A stretch of 64,000 nucleotides of DNA from an uncultured Spirochaetales bacterium. GTDB lineage: Bacteria; Spirochaetota; Spirochaetia; Sphaerochaetales; Sphaerochaetaceae. The DNA lies in NCBI GenBank assembly GCA_949285905.1, contig CASDZV010000088.1, positions 1 to 64,000 on the forward strand, read 5' to 3'. A program made the translations under genes and the position numbers. The notes under the pieces are model-generated. The model was not told the origin of the DNA. It was given only the letters and a program-made list of their open reading frames with translations, and searched no databases. How positions within the stretch are numbered: position 1 is the stretch's first letter; each line of letters opens with the position of its first letter. This document shows, piece after piece, positions 34,573 to 42,397 of the stretch.

Positions 34573-35986
34573 CCACACAGTTCTCTCACCGTCAGAAAGT
34601 GACAGAACAGCTTTCAGGAAGGCAATATACGATACAGTAGATGCAATCCTCGCTTCCATTGCAGACGATAACGCATTCTCCGGCATCAATCCGTATAAGC
34701 TGAGAGAGGAAATCACGGCACTGCCATTTCTGACAGATTGCGGAGAGAGCTGGGAGAGTGTTCTCAGCTCTCTGAAGACATCTGTGCTGCCGCATATGCT
34801 GCGCACATGGTCGCCTTCATACATGCCGCATCTCCACTCTCCTGTTCTGATAGAATCTATAGCATCTGAATTAATCATCGCTGCATACAACTCCTCAATG
34901 GACAGCTGGGACCAGGGGCCTGCGGCGACAGAGATTGAAGTAAAGACAATCAAGGAGCTCTGCTCGCTTTTCGGCTACGGCCCTGAATCAGATGGAGTCT
35001 TCACATCAGGAGGAAGCCAGTCCAACATCTCTGCAGCAATTGCTCTTCGTGACAGATATATCAGCAAGAAAATGGGCTGGGACACAAAGAAGAAAGGACT
35101 GCCTGAATCCTTCAGCAAGCTCAGGCTCTATACATCTGAGATATCACACTTTTCCTTCGACAAAGCCGCACACATGATGGGCCTCGGCTATGATGCTGTT
35201 GTCAAGCTTCCTGTTGATGAGAACGAACGCATCGACACAGAAAAAGCGAGAATAATCATCCGCAGTGACGCAGAGAACGGGCTTTACCCATTTCTCATAG
35301 CTGCGACTATCGGAACAACGGATTTCGGAAGCATCGACAACGTTCAGGAACTGAGAGGAATCGCAGATGAGCACGGCATGTATCTTCACGCAGATGCTGC
35401 TTATGGTTCCGGTGCAATTCTCTCTTCATACAGAGAACGGATTGGCGAACTTTCTCTTGCGGATTCAATCACTGTTGATTTCCACAAGATGTTCCTGCTA
35501 CCGATCAGTGCCTCTGCTCTCCTCGTCAAAGATAGTGCAACACTTGATACGTTCCAGCTCCATGCTGATTACCTCAACCGTGAAGAGGATGAGGAAGATG
35601 GGTACATAAATCTGGTTGGAAAGTCGCTACAGACGACACGACGCTTCGATGCGCTCAAAGTCTATATCTCATTCCGTATGAGAGGGAGAGAAGGATACAG
35701 GGCAATAATGGATAAAGCGATTGAGAATGCCTCTTATTTCCATTCCCGTATCTTACAAGACGATGCATTCATCGCTCCTCTCTCACCGGAGCTGAGTTCT
35801 GTAGTATTTGCGCTCAAAGGCGGAGATGAAAGGAACAAGAGAGCAAGAAGGATGCTGCTTTCTGAAGGTATTGTCATCGGACAGACAGTACACAAGGGAC
35901 AGGTCATGCTTAAATTCACGCTTCTAAATCCATCGCTCACTCATGAGCATATTGACACTCTGATCGGGAAAATCAGACAAATGTGA
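34559..35986 (+). CDS. ddc: L-2,4-diaminobutyrate decarboxylase
   Basis: 475 residues of the group II PLP decarboxylases. Landmarks are SWDQGPAATEIE, VFTSGGSQSNISAAIALRDRY, the Asp/Ala pair HADAAYGSG, and the PLP Lys in DFHKMFLLP. Paired with Dat it converts diaminobutyrate to 1,3-diaminopropane, the precursor of norspermidine. The GTG start has GAGGGA 8 bases upstream. The last 56 bp of the gene are part of a 61-bp direct repeat whose second copy lies at 48262, so the gene end appears to be the integration point of an island. Confidence 0.88.
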   Translation: MNLNDHTVLSPSESDRTAFRKAIYDTVDAILASIADDNAFSGINPYKLREEITALPFLTDCGESWESVLSSLKTSVLPHMLRTWSPSYMPHLHSPVLIESIASELIIAAYNSSMDSWDQGPAATEIEVKTIKELCSLFGYGPESDGVFTSGGSQSNISAAIALRDRYISKKMGWDTKKKGLPESFSKLRLYTSEISHFSFDKAAHMMGLGYDAVVKLPVDENERIDTEKARIIIRSDAENGLYPFLIAATIGTTDFGSIDNVQELRGIADEHGMYLHADAAYGSGAILSSYRERIGELSLADSITVDFHKMFLLPISASALLVKDSATLDTFQLHADYLNREEDEEDGYINLVGKSLQTTRRFDALKVYISFRMRGREGYRAIMDKAIENASYFHSRILQDDAFIAPLSPELSSVVFALKGGDERNKRARRMLLSEGIVIGQTVHKGQVMLKFTLLNPSLTHEHIDTLIGKIRQM

Positions 35987-35991
35987 TGCAC
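35931..35991 (+). repeat. 61-bp direct repeat, left copy (3' end of ddc)
   Basis: Identical to 48262-48322 except for G at 35945 versus A at 48276. It covers the last 17 sense codons of ddc, the stop codon TGA and 5 bases beyond. Sequence outside the repeat is unrelated on both sides. Confidence 0.95.
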
Positions 35992-36060
35992 GTCACAAAG
36001 CAGGAGCCGTAGGAAGAGAAATCTTTCACCTCCTGTGTTTTCCTCCTGCTAATTTACCGA

Positions 36061-37998
36061 TTACAGCCATTCATTTGCCGTAAGCTTGCGGATTTCTTTC
36101 ATGTCGAAATACTTTTGAACCATTTCAAGAATCTCTACTCTCACATCACTGTTCCGTATATTCTTTATTTCAGCAAGAATCTTCTCTTTTTCATAATCCC
36201 TGATAAACCCGCCTTCACCAAGGTATCTGGCTGCTACAAGATTCTTATTCTCCAATGCAACCAGGAAAGGAGTTTTACCTTCAGCATTGAATTCCGTCAG
36301 GAAGGTTTTATTTGCTAACGAATCAAAAATGTGCCATTCAACTCCTGAAAATGAGGATGTTTCCTTTCTGATTGCGGCAAGCTCACACCCAATATTTCTT
36401 TCAAGCCAGGCAATATCAGGATCAGCACCATTCGAAATGAGAAATTCAATTGTATCATCAGCATACCTATCCAATGCCTGGGTCAGTGGAATCATGTTCA
36501 TATTATTTGCCCTGTTGATGTTTTCCTTGTCTTTTCTTACTACCATACTGAGAAAATCCGAGTCAAAACAAGGCTGCCTGACAGCTTGGTGAACAGGAGT
36601 GAAGCCAAGAGGATTAGCAAATCCTGATCCAGCGATGTCGAGCAGATCTGAAATTTCTTTATCGTCTTCTTCGGTACTGTGTCTTAATGCTCTTGAACAT
36701 ATAAGCTGAAGAAGAAGAGCTCCTGCTTCTGCTTTAATGCTATCAATATTCAGCTCAGTTGAAGTCTTTCCTCTTTCTGTGAACATTTTCCTCTCATCAT
36801 CTTTCATTAGAAATCTGTATGATGCGAGCTGATCAAAAATAAGCCATGATGTGGAGATATCACGAGACCAGTCCCAGCAGAATTCATAAAACAGACTATG
36901 TTCATCATTGCAAGCGTCAATAACAGAGGATTTCCTCAAAATCTTTGAAAAGCATGCGGGGAAAAGATTAAGACTGCGGACAGCTAAGTGCAGAATTCCA
37001 TATTCATGCATCTCAAATACGAAGGCAGGCATGTGAGAAATTAGTCTTTCAATATACGTGCATAGCTTGATATCGATATCTCTGATTAACGTAATTGCCG
37101 GGTCATGAATGAAACATGGATTCAGTCTGGAGAATTCTGCAGCAGTGGATACGAAGATAAATAGCAGATGATAAAAATCTTCATGAGAGAAGTGATATAC
37201 CCCTCGTCCTATCAATTTGCATATATTATCGTAGGCCTTGAAGAAACTGATATCATCCTTAAACCACAAATCACGGTCAGAATCAGTGAAGACATTGAAT
37301 CGACAACCATTTCTGACAAGACGTTCTATTGATTCATATGAACAGGTGCTGATTGCAGTGTCTAGGATAGATGAGTACTCTGGCATATGATTTATTTTGT
37401 TATATGAGATATACCACTGTTCTCGGTCTGTTCCAGCCCAGCTGATGAATTTTATCGACACTGAATTACAGTTATGAAGATACCTTTCGACAATTTCAGA
37501 GAAACTATCCAGGACAGTCAGATTTTTCAGGATCAGGACAGGTTTTGCTGCTTTCTGCCCATATCCTACCAGAACTAGTCTCTCATATTTTACTGGATCA
37601 AGATCAAAATAGTCTGTTATCTGAGGTGAAATTATGATTGTTCCGCATTCCTTCTTATACTCGGCACAGAAAGTCCTGAAGTGAAGGTTATCGAAATCCT
37701 TTTTATTTCTTAGCTGAATAGCATCAGCATTTACCCCATTAGCAAGCAAAATGCAGAAATCAAACGCTTCAGACAACGCCCATTCAGAATCTAGTTTGAA
37801 GTACAGTGTTTTGTATTCATGGTTCAGGAGCTGCTCTACTGACAGCCCGTCCAAGCATGTGATATCAGCTTCAAATCCATATATATCATCTTCTCTACGG
37901 CCAGCATAGAAAGCAAAAACTTTCTTACCATGGGCATGCAATAATATTTTACCTTTTGTAGAAACTGAAAGGCTTGTGTAATCATTAAACTCACTCAC
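36061..37998 (-). CDS. Ankyrin-repeat protein ANK-A
   Basis: 645 residues from a GTG at 37998 with GGAGGT 4-5 bases upstream, the same spacing as the esterase gene. The N-terminal about 180 residues are alpha/beta with hydrophobic strands (KTLYFKLD, GTIIISPQITDYF, ERLVLVGYG). The middle about 300 residues are helical. The C-terminal third holds ankyrin repeats: GFTPVHQAVRQP, MIPLTQALDRYADDTIEFLISNGADPD and GKTPFLVALENKNLVAARYLGEGGF. The last helices (KEKILAEIKNIRNSDVRVEILEMVQKYF) match the end of ANK-B. There is no signal peptide. Its promoter carries the island operator; a 7-codon open frame lies between promoter and start. Confidence 0.75.
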   Translation of the reverse strand: MSEFNDYTSLSVSTKGKILLHAHGKKVFAFYAGRREDDIYGFEADITCLDGLSVEQLLNHEYKTLYFKLDSEWALSEAFDFCILLANGVNADAIQLRNKKDFDNLHFRTFCAEYKKECGTIIISPQITDYFDLDPVKYERLVLVGYGQKAAKPVLILKNLTVLDSFSEIVERYLHNCNSVSIKFISWAGTDREQWYISYNKINHMPEYSSILDTAISTCSYESIERLVRNGCRFNVFTDSDRDLWFKDDISFFKAYDNICKLIGRGVYHFSHEDFYHLLFIFVSTAAEFSRLNPCFIHDPAITLIRDIDIKLCTYIERLISHMPAFVFEMHEYGILHLAVRSLNLFPACFSKILRKSSVIDACNDEHSLFYEFCWDWSRDISTSWLIFDQLASYRFLMKDDERKMFTERGKTSTELNIDSIKAEAGALLLQLICSRALRHSTEEDDKEISDLLDIAGSGFANPLGFTPVHQAVRQPCFDSDFLSMVVRKDKENINRANNMNMIPLTQALDRYADDTIEFLISNGADPDIAWLERNIGCELAAIRKETSSFSGVEWHIFDSLANKTFLTEFNAEGKTPFLVALENKNLVAARYLGEGGFIRDYEKEKILAEIKNIRNSDVRVEILEMVQKYFDMKEIRKLTANEWL

Positions 37999-38062
37999 TT
38001 TACCTCCGCCCAGCAACTTTCCGGGATGCTGCTATCCTCTCTGTTTGGCATGATTTCCCGTT

Positions 38063-38086
38063 TTATTGATGCTGTTGTCTGTTCAT
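38063..38086 (-). other. 7-codon leader frame or start remnant (MNRQQHQ)
   Basis: The ATG lies exactly 6 bases after the TATCAT of the ANK-A promoter, and its first codons Met-Asn-Arg-Gln match the start of ANK-B; it stops after seven codons. It is out of frame with ANK-A, which begins 64 bases further on. It may be a leader peptide or the remnant of an older ANK N-terminus. Confidence 0.45.
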
Positions 38087-38092
38087 GGGTTA

Positions 38093-38126
38093 ATGATATC
38101 TGCAAAAGTGTACAATTATTTATACA
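38093..38126 (-). promoter_or_regulatory. ANK-A promoter with island operator
   Basis: Read on the minus strand: TGTATAAATAATTGTACA (38126-38109), 10 bp, TATCAT (38098-38093), then 6 bp to an ATG. The same arrangement precedes ANK-B and ANK-C. Confidence 0.65.
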
Positions 38127-38177
38127 GAAAATATCACCAGATTCCGCATATTGTTTCGAATCAAAGGAACCGTTCGG

Positions 38178-38225
38178 AAAAAACAAGAATCCAATCTGAC
38201 TTCGAGCTGAAGCGTTGGATTCTTG
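38178..38225 (-). terminator. Terminator of the WYL-ANK-B-DUF262 operon
   Basis: An 11-bp perfect stem (CAAGAATCCAA / TTGGATTCTTG), with an inner CTTC/GAAG stem in its loop, is followed on the minus strand by six T. It lies about 85 bp after the stop of the second DUF262 gene and isolates ANK-A as its own transcription unit. Confidence 0.8.
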
Positions 38226-38309
38226 CACTCTTATTCAAAGACTAGCTGGAAAGGATATGAAACTCTTCATGCAGAACTTAGCACTAACCTCCGCATGATG
38301 ATTCTCTCC

Positions 38310-40628
38310 TTATTTTGATTCCACTACATATTCATCTAAACGGCTAATTAAGTTTACAGCCTCCTGCTGTATTGCAGTTTTAATACTTTTTTCATCGTTT
38401 AGTGTAGACACTCTAACATTAATTTCAATTACTGGCTCCCATTTGCACGAATAATCTATACATCCATTCTTTATCGGGACTTCAGAAATAAAAGTTTTGT
38501 ACTCCTTGTAGTCAATATTCAAAGAAAAGATTTTATCGCATCCCGAATAGCGGAAATATAGATTATCACCTCTGTATCTGTTGTACTCACCTTCTCGTGG
38601 AACTGAATACCTGAGGACAAAATCTGAGTTTTCCAAGTCTGGGATTTCCACATCCCGATACAACCAGCCTTTCTTCTCATGATTCCAATGAACGTAGCAT
38701 GGAATCATCTTTTTGCATTGTTTAAGCATGGAACAAAACAGTTCATTGTTGACACCCAACCAATATATTGAATTATCGGCACTTTTGATTTGTTTTGCCG
38801 CGCCATCGAGCATATACCACTCATTTCCAGATTTATTTCGAGGATAAACGCATGGGTACCCGTAATACCATCTGTAGCGCATCATTCTCTCATCTTTTCG
38901 TTTGTCAGCAGCAACCATTTTACCGAGTTCAATAAGATGTTTCCTGATTGAGATAAAATCAGTTTTGTCATTTCTTTCATCGTTAATAAAGTATCTGTGC
39001 GTAAAATCAGAATAAGCACGATCAAGAAACACTTTCCTCCAATGAAGGTCTGTGGACACTTTTGTGTCAAAAAGAAAACACTCATGAAGTTCCCCGATTT
39101 CTGATTCCATCACGAAGCGTTCAAAAAGCTCCGATGGAAAGTTTGTTAATTCTTTATCTTCAGCCCCAACCTTAAAAACATCGAAAAACTTATCTGTTTT
39201 ATCTTTAAAACTGACCCAATCTACTTTTCCAGTTTCATTTCTGAATAAGAAACGGACAGCACCATTTGCAAAGCTGAAATTCTCAGCCTTAATGAGCAAA
39301 GTTGTCTGTTCGTCATTTGCTCCTGCTTTTTGAACTTCTTCTTCGAACTGATCAAATAAATTTGAAGCTTTTGATTTGAGCTCGTCAAACTTATAATCTT
39401 TCAGTGCTTTTGCTATGTCTTCTTTCTTTCTGCCTAGTTCAGTGAGCAATTTAACTCTTTCAATTGAAGGCGTTGTGTTATCAAGGATATTACATGCAAA
39501 TCGCATCCATCCTTCCAGATTATCCTGATGAGTACGCTCATCAATACCGAAAAATGCTACACATGACGCTAATATCTCAGAAGGGATTTTCCCCTCTGGC
39601 GCTAATGATGCTTTTTTCCTACTCGGCAGAATATCAGTCAATGCTTTATAGGAAACATCTTCTTTAGAAAAGAAATCAAAGAATGCAGTTAAGGTTTTTA
39701 TTGCATACGATTCCTCAATGCCTGCATTCTTAATGCTTTCGAAATAATCATCAAACGCAATGTAGAGATCCTTCTCGCACGATATTTTCTTTGCGGTATT
39801 CTCTTTGGGCACTTCCAGAAAAGAAAACCAGCTGCGGATAACATACATGATTGTATCCGTCACATTTTTATCAATGTCGTCATTCTCATTCTTGTTACAT
39901 TTTGAAGCAAACAGTTTCTCATAGAAACTATTAGCTGCTTTAACAAACCTATCATCTTTGAATTTCTTCACAATACCGGATTTGAATATCTCAAACTCTG
40001 TAAGCGCTCTTCCTCTTGCATTCATTGTGCAGAAAACATTGTCAGGAAGGTTGCTGTGCAATTCCATGAATGTGATTTTGCTTAACCGCTCAAGACAATC
40101 ACTTGCTGTCAATGATTGTTTTTTTTCAGTTCCTTTGTCTTTGAACATGGTCATAATCATGGAATAAGTCCGGGCAAGCCCTTCTGCTGTGGGACTATCA
40201 TGCCATAATTCAGGAATAGTCAGTTTTGCAAAATCACTTTCGCCTGAAAGAAGTTCTTTTATATATTGCTCAGCCTTATCCCTCGCTTCAAAGTGGAAAT
40301 TCCGCAGGACATTTAACTTATTGGCCGTATTTTTATCCTTCTCGCAAACAGCTTTTTTAAAAACATATGCATAAACGAGGAACAATGTAGTAAGTCGTTG
40401 TTGGCCGTCTATCGGATAATACCTTCTGATGTCATTATTCCGAGAATCCCCATATGTGAAATCAAGTGTGAGTGCAGTGTCACCGAATATCGCATCCAAT
40501 ATCGATGAGATGAACAGCTTCCGGATATTTCTAGCCTCTGTGTTATCTCGACCTTGGGCATAATCTCTTTGCATTGCAGGAATTACTATGATGTGATCCG
40601 CCAGAAATTCTTCAAGATTTGTTTCCAT
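38310..40628 (-). CDS. DUF262 protein, second subunit of a GmrSD-like pair
   Basis: 772 residues. The ATG at 40628 was chosen because GGAGGGGG lies 6 bases upstream; a start 7 codons earlier would place that site inside the gene. IPAMQRDYAQGR (16-27) and PIDGQQRLTTLF (72-83) are the ParB/Srx-like DUF262 signature, in which DGQQR is thought to bind a nucleotide. The remaining about 650 residues are helical and then beta-rich, with many Trp/Tyr (MRYRWYYGYPCVYPRNK, YVHWNHEKKGWLYRDVEIPD). I see no HNH motif of the GmrD kind. The gene overlaps the upstream DUF262/DUF1524 gene by 17 bp, so the two products are probably made in fixed ratio and work together. Confidence 0.8.
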   Translation of the reverse strand: METNLEEFLADHIIVIPAMQRDYAQGRDNTEARNIRKLFISSILDAIFGDTALTLDFTYGDSRNNDIRRYYPIDGQQRLTTLFLVYAYVFKKAVCEKDKNTANKLNVLRNFHFEARDKAEQYIKELLSGESDFAKLTIPELWHDSPTAEGLARTYSMIMTMFKDKGTEKKQSLTASDCLERLSKITFMELHSNLPDNVFCTMNARGRALTEFEIFKSGIVKKFKDDRFVKAANSFYEKLFASKCNKNENDDIDKNVTDTIMYVIRSWFSFLEVPKENTAKKISCEKDLYIAFDDYFESIKNAGIEESYAIKTLTAFFDFFSKEDVSYKALTDILPSRKKASLAPEGKIPSEILASCVAFFGIDERTHQDNLEGWMRFACNILDNTTPSIERVKLLTELGRKKEDIAKALKDYKFDELKSKASNLFDQFEEEVQKAGANDEQTTLLIKAENFSFANGAVRFLFRNETGKVDWVSFKDKTDKFFDVFKVGAEDKELTNFPSELFERFVMESEIGELHECFLFDTKVSTDLHWRKVFLDRAYSDFTHRYFINDERNDKTDFISIRKHLIELGKMVAADKRKDERMMRYRWYYGYPCVYPRNKSGNEWYMLDGAAKQIKSADNSIYWLGVNNELFCSMLKQCKKMIPCYVHWNHEKKGWLYRDVEIPDLENSDFVLRYSVPREGEYNRYRGDNLYFRYSGCDKIFSLNIDYKEYKTFISEVPIKNGCIDYSCKWEPVIEINVRVSTLNDEKSIKTAIQQEAVNLISRLDEYVVESK

Positions 40629-42336
40629 GATATTCCCCCTCCAGTCCAAACAGTTTTTTCAGCTCAGTCAAGTACTTGGTCATAGCTTCTTTATTCCATT
40701 CATTTTCCAGACTGTTATATTTTTCCTCGACACAGAAAGGAATGTACTCTCTCTGGGTTTCACAGGCATCTTTGATAACATCACACTTCAACGGATAAAT
40801 AGCATTTCCGAATCCCCTGTTTATTGTTGCAGGTAACAGTACAAGATTTCCAATGGAATCCAGCCAGGTTTCTTCATCTCTTTGTGGTGTAATAATGTAA
40901 TAACCGCTGTCATCTTTTTCCATCTGACCACTTCCTTCCTTTGATCTGATAACAATGCTATTAATGAGGCAGACAAGATATTGCAGACCAGAGAGTCCGT
41001 TGTAGAAAGTATCGACATCTCTATCAAACTTATCGGAGACTACTCCATCTTTCTCTTTGACTAATTCCAATTTGTCATTAATGAACTTCGCATACTCATC
41101 ATCACTCTTGATATATCCAGCTCTGATAATTGCTTCTAAAAGCGCTTTAACATCCTTAGAAGTGGGTTCTCCTTGATTTCTGGCATGAATATGTTCTATA
41201 TCCCATTCAGTAGAAGCATATCGGACAAAATCAAAAGGAAGGTGCTCGTCGGAATATCTCAGAATCATTGAAAGGAATAGCAACGGATAAATAATTTTAT
41301 CATCAACACCCTTTTTCAGATTTTCAATTCTCTTATTATTAAGCACGCCAACAGCCGCGCCTTTCAGCTCTTCAAAGAAAGAGAATTGTTTATTTTCAAA
41401 CTTCTTTGAATATATGTCCTTGAAAACAGAGAATTCTACCTCTGCTTCTTTTTTATTATAAAGACGGTACCCAGTGTAATTATGTACGTCTGCATTGAGG
41501 TAGCAGTAGGAATAGAGGAAATCCAGAACATACTTTTCCAATTTATCAAAACTGAGCTCTTCCCTCATTTTTTTGTACAGGAAGATAGAATCTTTTTCAT
41601 AAAGTTCTGCAAATTCTTTATAGCACTCATCTTCTCTGCAATTTGCGAAAAAGAGTTCGAGGATATAATCCATCCTTGTTGCCTGATATCTTCTGCTTGC
41701 ATGCTTCGGACAGATGAAGAAAAAGAAATCATCATTCTGCAGAAGCGCTTCAATCCGCTGCCATCGGGAAGCCCTGTTCTTCTGCCCGATTCTTCCCTTT
41801 TCCTCTGAGACCCAGTCTGCTTTGAGGAGTTCTGCAGAACTTAATGGGATTTTACCTGTGTTAATCCTCTCAAATACCTTTGCTGCGTCCTCTTTTGTTC
41901 CATCTATTTCATAGACAAAGAATCTGCATTTGTTGAGTTTTTTCCTGAACTGATCCTTATCCTTGACATTTGCCCCATCTTTAGCATGTTTAATGAAACA
42001 TAAATCAGAGGGATTACGGGATATCTTCTCCGTTTCTCCAAGCAATTCTTTTACCGTTTCGTTATCTTCATTACAGAGCCGTTTCAATATTGCTATTGTT
42101 GTAAGTCTCTGCTGTCCATCAACAATGTCATAGGATTTATCGTCACTGTTTTTCTGACGAATGAGAACATTGAGAAAGTATCCATCTTCTTGTTTGTCAT
42201 CTGATGCTTCTATATCTTCAATAAGCTCATTTACTTCCTCTGGTCTCCAGCGATATCCCCTCTGGTAATCAGGAATCGTATAATGATCTTCAAATAATTT
42301 TGTTACAGTTACAGGCTCCTCTATGAGAGAACTCAT
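40612..42336 (-). CDS. DUF262/DUF1524 protein (GmrSD-type endonuclease)
   Basis: 574 residues. The N-terminal DUF262 domain has IPDYQRGYRW (21-30) and IVDGQQRLTTIAIL (71-84). The C-terminal DUF1524 region has WDIEHIHARNQ (378-388) and IGNLVLLPATINRGFGNAIYPLK near 500-525, the His-Me-finger nuclease pattern of GmrD. In E. coli GmrSD this family is a Type IV restriction enzyme cutting glucosylated cytosine DNA; DUF262 proteins also occur in other phage-defence systems. GAGGAGGGG lies 5 bases before the ATG. It lies 61 bp after ANK-B with no terminator between them, so it belongs to the WYL-ANK-B operon. Confidence 0.85.
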   Translation of the reverse strand: MSSLIEEPVTVTKLFEDHYTIPDYQRGYRWRPEEVNELIEDIEASDDKQEDGYFLNVLIRQKNSDDKSYDIVDGQQRLTTIAILKRLCNEDNETVKELLGETEKISRNPSDLCFIKHAKDGANVKDKDQFRKKLNKCRFFVYEIDGTKEDAAKVFERINTGKIPLSSAELLKADWVSEEKGRIGQKNRASRWQRIEALLQNDDFFFFICPKHASRRYQATRMDYILELFFANCREDECYKEFAELYEKDSIFLYKKMREELSFDKLEKYVLDFLYSYCYLNADVHNYTGYRLYNKKEAEVEFSVFKDIYSKKFENKQFSFFEELKGAAVGVLNNKRIENLKKGVDDKIIYPLLFLSMILRYSDEHLPFDFVRYASTEWDIEHIHARNQGEPTSKDVKALLEAIIRAGYIKSDDEYAKFINDKLELVKEKDGVVSDKFDRDVDTFYNGLSGLQYLVCLINSIVIRSKEGSGQMEKDDSGYYIITPQRDEETWLDSIGNLVLLPATINRGFGNAIYPLKCDVIKDACETQREYIPFCVEEKYNSLENEWNKEAMTKYLTELKKLFGLEGEYHGNKS

Positions 42337-42397
42337 TATTTCCCCTCCTCTTCATTCGTTTATTTCAAGTTTTAATCAGATGTATTTTAGCATGGGG

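Noticed and set aside
36000-36049. Terminator after ddc from GCAGGAG and CTCCTGC
   Set aside because: The stem is 7 bp with a 36-nt loop and no T-run; too weak to list, and this sequence belongs to the island rather than the native ddc end.
37995-38228. A 77-codon open frame on the minus strand upstream of ANK-A
   Set aside because: It spans the terminator hairpin, the operator and the promoter, has no ribosome-binding site and resembles no protein; it is a chance frame.
40629-40649. Start of the second DUF262 gene at 40649
   Set aside because: The GGAGGGGG that should bind the ribosome would lie inside the coding sequence; ATG 40628 has it at the right distance.
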